DNA of 61,231 bases from an uncultured Porphyromonadaceae bacterium (GTDB lineage: Bacteria > Bacteroidota > Bacteroidia > Bacteroidales > UBA11471), in NCBI GenBank assembly GCA_900542765.1, contig UQOX01000015.1, forward strand, positions 1-61,231, read 5' to 3'. Below the pieces are notes generated by a model. That model did not search any database. It was given only the letters and a program-made list of their open reading frames with translations, and was not told the DNA's origin. The translations under genes were made by a program, and so were the position numbers. Each line of letters begins with the position of its first letter. Position 1 is the stretch's first letter. Shown piece by piece: positions 51,495 to 59,600 of the stretch.

Positions 51495-51502
51495 CAAAAA
51501 TA
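51495..51502 (-). promoter_or_regulatory. -7 box for the small barrel gene
   Basis: The minus strand reads TATTTTTG, 22 bp before the start codon. Confidence 0.55.
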
Positions 51503-51533
51503 CGCAAAATCCGCGACAATCCCCGCATTCATG

Positions 51534-51566
51534 AAAAAAGCCGCACGGAAAAATCCGTGCGGCTTT
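51534..51566 (-). terminator. Terminator of the PFOR gene
   Basis: The 9-bp stem GCCGCACGG/CCGTGCGGC is followed on the minus transcript by six U residues (A-run 51534-51539). Confidence 0.9.
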
Positions 51567-51592
51567 GTCATATCAGGATTCCTTATCCGGGA

Positions 51593-54500
51593 TTATTCGG
51601 CATCGGTACCCCATTGTTGTTTGGCCAAACGCTTGTAGTTGTTGTAGCGCCACATGGCGTTTTCCTTGGCAGCGGCGAAGAGTTGTTCGGCTTCGGCGGG
51701 ATATTGTTTCATTACCGATGCGTAACGAACCTCACCTTTGAGGAAGTCTTCGAACTTATCCCATTGCGGCTCTTTGCTGTCGAGGGTGAAAGGATTCTTG
51801 CCTTCGGCTTCCAACTCGGGGTTGTAACGCCACAAGTGCCAGTATCCGCATTCAACGGCAGCAGCTTCTTCGGCTTGTGATTTGCCCATACCTTTCTTCA
51901 AACCGTGGTTGATACAGGGAGCGTAAGCGATGATAATCGACGGTCCGTTGTAAGCCTCGGCTTCACGAATGGCTTTGAGGGTTTGAGCCTGATCGGCGCC
52001 CATGGCGATTTGTGCGCAGTAAACATAACCGTAGGTCGAAGCGATGAGACCGAGGTCTTTCTTGCGAACGCGTTTACCGGCAGCGGCAAATTTGGCAATG
52101 GCGCCGAGCGGGGTGGCTTTCGAAGCCTGACCACCGGTGTTGGAGTAAACCTCGGTATCGAGAACGAGAATGTTTACATTCTTGCCCGAAGCGAGAACGT
52201 GGTCGAGGCCACCGAATCCGATGTCGTACGATGCACCGTCACCACCGATGATCCATTGCGATTTCTTAACGAGGAACTTACCGAGGTCGGCAATACCCTT
52301 GCAAACGTCGCACTTGTCGGCATTGGCTTCAACGATGGGAAGAATCTTGGCAGCGAGTTCAACGGTCTTTTCGGTGTTCTCGCGGTTTTCGATCCATTCT
52401 TTGAAGAGGGCCTTGCTTTCTTCGGGGCAAGCCTCGTCGGCGATGGCCTTGTTCATGAGGATTTCGATGCGGTCACGCATTTTCTCAACGGCGAGAGCCA
52501 TACCCATGCCAAATTCGCAGAAGTCTTCGAAGAGCGAGTTAGCCCAAGCAGGTCCGTGACCTTTTTCGTTGGTGGTGTAGGGAGTCGAAGGAATCGAACC
52601 CGAGTAAATCGACGAGCAACCGGTAGCGTTGGATACCATTTCGCGGTCGCCGAAGAGTTGGGAGATGAGTTTCACATAGGGAGTTTCACCGCAACCCGAG
52701 CAAGCGCCGGAGAATTCAAACAACGGAGTGGCGAACTGCGAGTTCTTCACGTTTGCCTTGATGTCTACAAGGTCTTGTTTGCTCTTCACGTTGTTTACGC
52801 AATATTCCCAGTTGGGAGCTTCGGCGAGCTGGCTTTCGAGCGGTTTCATGGCCAAAGCCTTGCCTTGTTTGTTGCCCGGACATACATCGACGCAGTTGCC
52901 GCAACCGAGGCAGTCGAGTACATCTACCTGCATTCTGAACGTCATACCGTCGAACATCTTTCCTACGGCCTTGATCGAGGGGAAGGAAGCGCCGGCCTGC
53001 TCGGCAGCGTCGAGTACGAAGGGACGGATAGCAGCGTGAGGACAAACATAGGCACACTTGTTACATTGGATACAGTTCTCGGCCGTCCATTCGGGAACGA
53101 AAGCAGCCACACCGCGTTTTTCATATTTGGCGGTTCCTTGGGGCCAGGTACCGTCTTCGATGCCTTTGAAAGCCGAAACTTTCAGCAGGTCGCCGTTCTG
53201 GGCGTTGATGGGACGTACCACTTCGTTGATGAAGGCGGGGTCGTTGTTGGCAACCACTTCATCGTCGGGCAGGTTGGCCCATTCGGGTTTCACGGTGAGT
53301 TGTTTGTATTCACCACCACGGTCAACGGCGGCATAGTTCTTGTTCACCACGTCTTCACCCTTCTTGCCGTAAGATTTCACGATGAATTTCTTCATCTGCT
53401 CGATGGCGAGGTCAACAGGGATAACGCCGGTAATGCGGAAGAAGGCCGATTGCAGAATGGTGTTGGTGCGGTTACCGAGGCCGATTTCCTGGGCAATCTG
53501 GGTAGCGTTGATGTAGTAAACGGTGATGTTCTTTTGTGCGAAATAACGTTTTACGTTGTTGGGCAGGTGTTTTTCCAGTTCCTCTTCGCTCCAAATGGTG
53601 TTGAGCAGGAAGGTACCGTTCTGACGGAGACCGCGGGTCACGTCGTACATACGCAGGTAGGCTTGAACGTGGCAAGCAACGAAGTTAGGCGTATTTACGA
53701 GGTAGGTCGAACGAATGGGGCTGTCACCGAAACGCAGGTGCGAGCAGGTGAAACCGCCCGACTTCTTCGAGTCATAGGAGAAGTAAGCCTGGCAGTGTTT
53801 GTCGGTGTTGTCACCGATGATTTTCACCGAGTTCTTGTTGGCACCTACGGTACCGTCGGCACCGAGGCCGTAGAATTTGGCTTCGAACATGCCTTCGCCA
53901 CCCATGGCGATTTCTTCGCCCACGGGCAGTGAGGTGAAGGTTACATCGTCGATGATACCGAGGGTGAAGTGGTTTTTGGGCTCGGGCAAAGCGAGGTTTT
54001 CATACACGGCAAGGATTTGCGACGGCGTGGTGTCGTTCGAACCGAGACCGTAGCGGCCACCGATGATAAGCGGGGCATTTTCTTTTCCGTAGAAAGCCTC
54101 TTTCACGTCGAGGTAGAGGGGCTCACCGTTGGCACCGGGTTCTTTGGTGCGGTCGAGGACGGCGATGCGTTTTACGCTGGCAGGGATAGCGGCCAGGAGG
54201 TGTTTGGTCGAGAACGGGCGATAGAGGTGCACGGCAACCAAACCCACTTTCTCGCCTTTGGCAGCGAGGTGGTCGATGGTCTCGCGAATGGCTTCGGTAA
54301 CCGAACCCATGGCGATGATGATGTTCTCGGCATCGGGGGCTCCGTAGTAGTCGAACAAGCCGTATTTGCGACCGGTGATTTTCGAGATTTCGTTCATGTA
54401 CTCTTCTACGATGGCGGGAACTGCGTCGTAGAAGTTGTTGCACGATTCACGGTGAGCAAAGAAGGTATCGGGGTTCTCGGCCATACCGCGTGCCACGGGG

Positions 54501-55141
54501 TGCTCGGGGTTGAGCGAACGGTCGCGGAACTCTTTCAGGGCTTTCTGGTCGATGAGCGGAGCGAGGTCTTCGTTTTCGAGCATCTCGATTTTCTGTATCT
54601 CGTGCGAGGTACGGAAGCCGTCGAAGAAGTTGACAAACGGTACACGCGATTTGATGGTGGAGAGGTGGGCAACACCGGCCAGGTCCATCACTTCTTGTAC
54701 CGAACCTTCGGCGAGCATGGCGAAACCGGTCTGGCGGGTCGACATCACGTCTTGGTGGTCACCGAAAATACAGAGGGCGTGCGATGCCAATGTACGAGCC
54801 GACACATGGAATACACAGGGAAGGAATTCTCCGGCAATCTTGTACATATTGGGAATCATCAGCAACAGACCTTGCGAAGCGGTGTAGGTGGTTGTCAAAG
54901 CACCGGCTTGCAACGATCCGTGTACGGCACCGGCAGCTCCGGCCTCTGACTGCATCTCTTGCACAAGAACAGTCTCACCGAAGATGTTTTTTCTTCCGGC
55001 GGCAGCCCATTCATCTACATACTCGGCCATGGTCGAGGACGGAGTGATGGGGTAAATGGCGGCTACTTCACTGAACATATAGGAGATATGCGCAGCAGCC
55101 TGATTACCATCACAGGTAATGAATTTCTTTTGTTTGCTCAT
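51593..55141 (-). CDS. nifJ: Pyruvate:ferredoxin (flavodoxin) oxidoreductase
   Basis: This 1182-residue single-chain enzyme converts pyruvate and CoA to acetyl-CoA, CO2 and reduced ferredoxin, the central step of anaerobic energy metabolism. The N-terminal pyruvate-binding domain starts DGNQAAAHISYMFSEVAAIY. Two 4Fe-4S ferredoxin motifs, CIQCNKCAYVCP (about 684-695) and CLGCGNCVDVCPG (about 738-750), follow, then a C-terminal TPP domain with SGACSGCGETPY and GDGASYDIGFGGLDHVLASG. It appears to be monocistronic and probably strongly expressed. Confidence 0.97.
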   Translation of the reverse strand: MSKQKKFITCDGNQAAAHISYMFSEVAAIYPITPSSTMAEYVDEWAAAGRKNIFGETVLVQEMQSEAGAAGAVHGSLQAGALTTTYTASQGLLLMIPNMYKIAGEFLPCVFHVSARTLASHALCIFGDHQDVMSTRQTGFAMLAEGSVQEVMDLAGVAHLSTIKSRVPFVNFFDGFRTSHEIQKIEMLENEDLAPLIDQKALKEFRDRSLNPEHPVARGMAENPDTFFAHRESCNNFYDAVPAIVEEYMNEISKITGRKYGLFDYYGAPDAENIIIAMGSVTEAIRETIDHLAAKGEKVGLVAVHLYRPFSTKHLLAAIPASVKRIAVLDRTKEPGANGEPLYLDVKEAFYGKENAPLIIGGRYGLGSNDTTPSQILAVYENLALPEPKNHFTLGIIDDVTFTSLPVGEEIAMGGEGMFEAKFYGLGADGTVGANKNSVKIIGDNTDKHCQAYFSYDSKKSGGFTCSHLRFGDSPIRSTYLVNTPNFVACHVQAYLRMYDVTRGLRQNGTFLLNTIWSEEELEKHLPNNVKRYFAQKNITVYYINATQIAQEIGLGNRTNTILQSAFFRITGVIPVDLAIEQMKKFIVKSYGKKGEDVVNKNYAAVDRGGEYKQLTVKPEWANLPDDEVVANNDPAFINEVVRPINAQNGDLLKVSAFKGIEDGTWPQGTAKYEKRGVAAFVPEWTAENCIQCNKCAYVCPHAAIRPFVLDAAEQAGASFPSIKAVGKMFDGMTFRMQVDVLDCLGCGNCVDVCPGNKQGKALAMKPLESQLAEAPNWEYCVNNVKSKQDLVDIKANVKNSQFATPLFEFSGACSGCGETPYVKLISQLFGDREMVSNATGCSSIYSGSIPSTPYTTNEKGHGPAWANSLFEDFCEFGMGMALAVEKMRDRIEILMNKAIADEACPEESKALFKEWIENRENTEKTVELAAKILPIVEANADKCDVCKGIADLGKFLVKKSQWIIGGDGASYDIGFGGLDHVLASGKNVNILVLDTEVYSNTGGQASKATPLGAIAKFAAAGKRVRKKDLGLIASTYGYVYCAQIAMGADQAQTLKAIREAEAYNGPSIIIAYAPCINHGLKKGMGKSQAEEAAAVECGYWHLWRYNPELEAEGKNPFTLDSKEPQWDKFEDFLKGEVRYASVMKQYPAEAEQLFAAAKENAMWRYNNYKRLAKQQWGTDAE

Positions 55142-55188
55142 ACAAATTAATATTTGAGGATTAAGGTTATGTTTTTTTTGATGAATAG

Positions 55189-55196
55189 CAAAGTTA
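55189..55196 (-). promoter_or_regulatory. -7 box for nifJ, overlapping the upstream gene end
   Basis: The minus strand reads TAACTTTG, 47 bp before nifJ, and overlaps the stop codon of the ATPase gene. Any TTG at -33 would therefore be within that coding region. Confidence 0.5.
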
Positions 55197-56375
55197 ATAT
55201 AAAAAACCGAATAACCATAAAGGAATTTTATTTTCTTTTCCTATTTCGTTGTTATCCATGGCGTAGTAGTAGTCGGGGTTGTTGCGGCCCCGTAATATCT
55301 CGCCTTCGATTTTGAAATTGTAGCGGCGGTTCACCAGGAAATGGGTGTTGCGTATCCCCTCGTTGAGGCGGTTGTCCTTGTGCAGAATGTTGTAGAAGAA
55401 GGTCTCGCGCACCGCCTGCGGGTCGACATGGTCGGGACGTATGGGATACATGAGGTTGGTGTTGTGCAGGTACACCCGGGCAGGCTTGCGGGGATACTCC
55501 TCGTCGACAGGATAAAGCATATTGATGAGACGGGCATCTTTGAGATACTTGATGTAGTTGACCACCGTGGCACGCGAGGTCTGTATCTCCTTGCTTAACT
55601 GGCTCACATTGGGCGAGCAGGGCGACGAGGTGGCCAGCAGGTAAAGCAGCCGCCTGATCTTGGGCAGGTAGGTAAGCTCTATCTGCTTGATAAAGAGTAT
55701 GTCGACCTCCATCATCATGTTCATCGTCTTTACAAGCGTCTCGGTAAAGTTGTGCTGCTCGATAAAGAACGGATAGAAGCCGTGGTGCAGATACTCCCTG
55801 AAATAGCTCAGCGGATGTATGCGCGAGAGTACCTCACGGGCCAATGCGGTGTGGTCGGCCAGGATATCGTCGAGTTTCACAGCCGGAAAATCGGTACCGG
55901 CCATGAGGTTGAGAAATTCTCTGAACGAATACCCGCGCAGGTTGTACGAGTCGACGATTTCGTGTATGGGCGAGTCTTCTTCTTTGAGCCGCATCACCGA
56001 CGAACCCGAGAAAATAACATGGAGATCGGGATAGGCATTGTAAGCGTGTGCCAGTTCTTCGGCCCAGAAAGGATACTTGAACACCTGGTCGATGAGCAGA
56101 CAGCGGCCGCCGAGGCGGTAGAACTCATCGATGAAATCGATAAGTTTCTTGTCGGCAAAATAGAGGTTGTTGAGGTTGATGTAGAGACAGGTACGATCGT
56201 CGGGACCAAACTTCTCCCGGGCATATTGCAGGAGGAAGGTGGTCTTGCCCACGCCCCGGCTACCCTTGATACCGATGAGCCGGTGCGACCAGTCGATTTC
56301 CTGCATAAGCCCTCTCTTGACGGGAGAGTTTACATGTTCGACGAGGTATTTGTGGGTTTTAAAAAAAGTCTCCAT
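55194..56375 (-). CDS. AAA_14/DUF4143 ATPase with altered Walker B
   Basis: The 393-residue protein is of the AAA_14 plus DUF4143 type common in Bacteroidales. The Walker A is GSRGVGKTT (about 37-45), and an Arg-containing sensor region FSGSSVMRL is near residue 125. The C-terminal DUF4143 has a winged-helix part, SQLSKEIQTSRATVVNYIKYL, and ends NKIPLWLFGFLY as in relatives. The Walker B reads CLLIDQV, with Gln where the catalytic Glu is expected. Function is unknown; a role in DNA binding or toxin-antitoxin-like systems has been suggested for the family. Confidence 0.85.
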   Translation of the reverse strand: METFFKTHKYLVEHVNSPVKRGLMQEIDWSHRLIGIKGSRGVGKTTFLLQYAREKFGPDDRTCLYINLNNLYFADKKLIDFIDEFYRLGGRCLLIDQVFKYPFWAEELAHAYNAYPDLHVIFSGSSVMRLKEEDSPIHEIVDSYNLRGYSFREFLNLMAGTDFPAVKLDDILADHTALAREVLSRIHPLSYFREYLHHGFYPFFIEQHNFTETLVKTMNMMMEVDILFIKQIELTYLPKIRRLLYLLATSSPCSPNVSQLSKEIQTSRATVVNYIKYLKDARLINMLYPVDEEYPRKPARVYLHNTNLMYPIRPDHVDPQAVRETFFYNILHKDNRLNEGIRNTHFLVNRRYNFKIEGEILRGRNNPDYYYAMDNNEIGKENKIPLWLFGFLY

Positions 56376-56397
56376 CTTTCTCGGCTATATTTCGGGA

Positions 56398-56427
56398 CAA
56401 AGATAAACTATTTTCTTTTTTTTGCAA
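56398..56427 (-). promoter_or_regulatory. Promoter of the DUF4143 ATPase gene
   Basis: On the minus strand TTG (56425-56427), a 19-bp spacer and TATCTTTG (56398-56405) match the consensus. The start codon is 22 bp downstream. Confidence 0.75.
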
Positions 56428-56652
56428 AGTCAAGATAGCAATTTCTTCTTTTTATATTCGTTTTTCGATAAACAGTGAGCGTCAGGAGAATTTCCGTCCG
56501 GTCATGAGCCTTTCCCTCTGAGAGAGAAGACCTACGCCCCTACCCCTTCAACCATGAAACACGAAAGAAAACTTTATACACCTTTCGAGTTTTATAAAGT
56601 TATAAATACTTAATATTAAAGAGAAATGAAATAATGATAAGAAATCTTACAT
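56428..56652. other. Intergenic region before the repeat protein
   Basis: About 225 bp, AT-rich in its second half, with no supported gene. Including promoters the gene-free space is 307 bp. Confidence 0.6.
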
Positions 56653-56660
56653 TATCTTTG
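56653..56660 (+). promoter_or_regulatory. -7 box for the MBG repeat protein
   Basis: TATCTTTG lies 22 bp before the ATG at 56683. No TTG is seen at the expected distance. Confidence 0.65.
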
Positions 56661-56682
56661 CTCAGTTTTTTAACGTAACACT

Positions 56683-59600
56683 ATGAAAAAGCTAAACATT
56701 CGCATTTTACTGTTACTCTTTTCGGCAGCCCTTCCTTTCATCGCATACGGCCAATACCAGTTGCCCAACCCGGGCTTTGAAAACTGGGTTTCAGCAGAAA
56801 AAGGAGAAGAGCCTGTCGGTTTCCACTCGTTTAATTCGGCCAGCGCTTCGGGAATATATTCCATAGCCAAGACTGCTGATCAATTATCCAAAGAAATGGA
56901 AACTCGCCCTGGTAGTTCAGGCTCATATTCTGCACGAATCAATTCAAGAGCTACTTTTGGGACAAATGCCAATGGAAATCTCACAACCGGACAAATTGTA
57001 GCCGGGTCGGCAACTCCATCAAGTACGGATAATCACAATCGATCCTACCCCTCCAATACCGGTTACAACCAACCCTTTACCGGGAAACCGGACGCCATGA
57101 CGGTATGGGTAAAATATGTACCCGGAAACGCCGGCGACTACGCCCGCGTAAACACGGTGATTCACGGGAACTCCAACTACCAGGACCCCGAAGACAAAGA
57201 TTACACCAGCATAAAATATGCCCAGGCCACCCTCAACTATCAGGCCGCCGCAGGTAACGGCTGGCAGCAACTGAACATACCCTTCAATGTCGTCAACAGC
57301 AGCGTTACACCGGCCTATATTCTTATTTCCTTCTCCACCAATAAAGATGCAGGCAAGGGCACAGCAAACGATGTAGTCTATATCGACGACATCGAGTTTG
57401 TCTACAACTCCCGGCTCGCCTCGTTGAAGGTGGGCGGTAATAACATCAGCGGCTTCGACAAGAACACCTACGAATACTCCTACACGGTGAACTCACTCAG
57501 CTCACTGCCCACCGTCACTGCTACCGCCGACGGTATAGGTGCCAGCGTAACCCAGAGCACCTCCGACGGATCGACCACCGTCACCGTGAAAGGCAACGAC
57601 TACTCGTCGAACCCCTCGAACATACACACCTACGTCATCAATTACACGGTGAACACCACCATCACGGCATCGGACGTCATCACCACCTACGGCACCGAAA
57701 AGGCCCTGTCGGTAACGACCAACAACAACCAAAGCGCCCTCGAATATGCCGTGGCCGACCCCACGATAGCCCGCGTGGAAAACGGCAAGGTCGTTCCCCT
57801 CAAAGCCGGTTCGACCACACTCACCATTTCGCAAAAGGCTTCGAAAAACTACACGGCAGCCAGCAAGACCGTAAAAATCACCGTCAACAAGGCTTATCTC
57901 ACCGTCACGGCCAACAACGCCACCCGTGCCTTCGGAGCCGGCAACCCGACCTTCACCCTCAGCTATTCGGGCTTCGTCAACAACGACACCGAGGCCAACC
58001 TCACCACCCGACCCACCGCCACCTGCTCGGCCACGGCGACTTCGCCCGCGGGCACCTACGACATCACCGTGAGCGGCGGAAAGAGCGACAACTACACCTT
58101 TATCTATAAGAAAGGCACCCTCACGGTCACCTCGGCCGCCGCCCAAATAACGATTACCCCCATCGGTGAGAAGACCTACGGCGATGCCGCCTTCAACATA
58201 CAGGCCACCAGCACCAACACCTCCACCGCCATCACCTACACGGTGGCCGACCCGACAGTGGCTACCATAAGCAACGGACGGGTCACAATACTCAAAGCGG
58301 GCTCGACCACCATCACCGCCAGCCAGGCGGCCTCGGGCAACTTCAATGCCACGTCGGCCACCACGACACTGGTGGTAAACAAGGCGCCGCTGACGGTCAC
58401 GGCCAATGACGCCACCCGGGCCTTCGGCGAGAAAAACCCGACCTTCACCCTCAGCTATTCGGGCTTCGTCAACGGCGACACCGAAGACGACCTCTCGATA
58501 AAACCCAACGCCTTCTGCAACGCAACAACCTCATCACCCGTGGGGACTTACGACATCACCGTGGGAGGGGGCGTGAGCAGCAACTATGCGTTTACCTATG
58601 TCAAAGGAACGCTCACCGTCTCGTCCTCGGCGGCACAAATCGCGATAACCCCCATCGGCGAGAAGACCTACGGCAATGCCCCCTTTGAATTGCAGGCCAC
58701 CAGCCCCAACAAAGAGACCGCCATCACCTACTCCATCGAAAACCCGGCCATTGCCAGCATCAACGGCAGTACGGTAACGATACTCAAAGCCGGCTCAACC
58801 ACCATCACCGCCCACCAGGCGGCCTCGGGCAACTACGAAGAGGCTTCGGCCACGACCGAACTGGTGGTGAACAAAGCCCTCCTCACGGTAACGGCCGACA
58901 ACGCCTCGCGCTCATACGGCGAGGAGAACCCGGCACTGACCTTCTCATACAGCGGTTTTGTCAACGGCGAGAATGAATCGGTGCTCACCAGCCTCCCCAC
59001 GGTGACCTGCGAAGCCACCACCGAGTCACCGGCCGGCTCCTACGACATTGTCGTGAGCGGAGGTGCGGCCGAGAACTACACCCTGAGATATGTCAACGGC
59101 ACCCTTTCGGTCCTGGCCTCGTCGGGTGAGCTCACCTTCACCGCCATCGGCGAAAAGACCTACGGCGATGCCGCATTTGACCTACAAGTCTCGTCGCCCA
59201 ACACCGAGACACCCATCACCTTCACCGTCGAAGACCCGACCATCGCCAGCCTCAGCGGCAACACGGTAACGATACTCAAAGCGGGAAAGACCACCATCAC
59301 CGCCCACCAAGATGCTTCGACCAACTACGGCGAAGCCTCGGCCACGGCGCCGCTGGTGGTAAACAAAGCCCCGCTGAAAGCCTCGGCCAACGACGCATCG
59401 CGAGCCTACGGCGAGGCAAACCCGACCTTCTCCTTCTCCTATGAGGGCTTTGTCAACGGCGACTCCGAGAGCGACCTCGTGCTCCCGCCCACAGCAACGA
59501 CCGAAGCCAACCCCGCTTCGCCGGTGGGCACCTACGACATCGTTGCCGGCGGTGACGACGACGTGAACTACACCTACGCCTTTGCCAACGCCACCCTCAC

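Noticed and set aside
51905..53932. 675-codon plus-strand frame opposite nifJ
   Set aside because: Antisense shadow of the pyruvate:ferredoxin oxidoreductase with repetitive Val/Gly/Glu composition.
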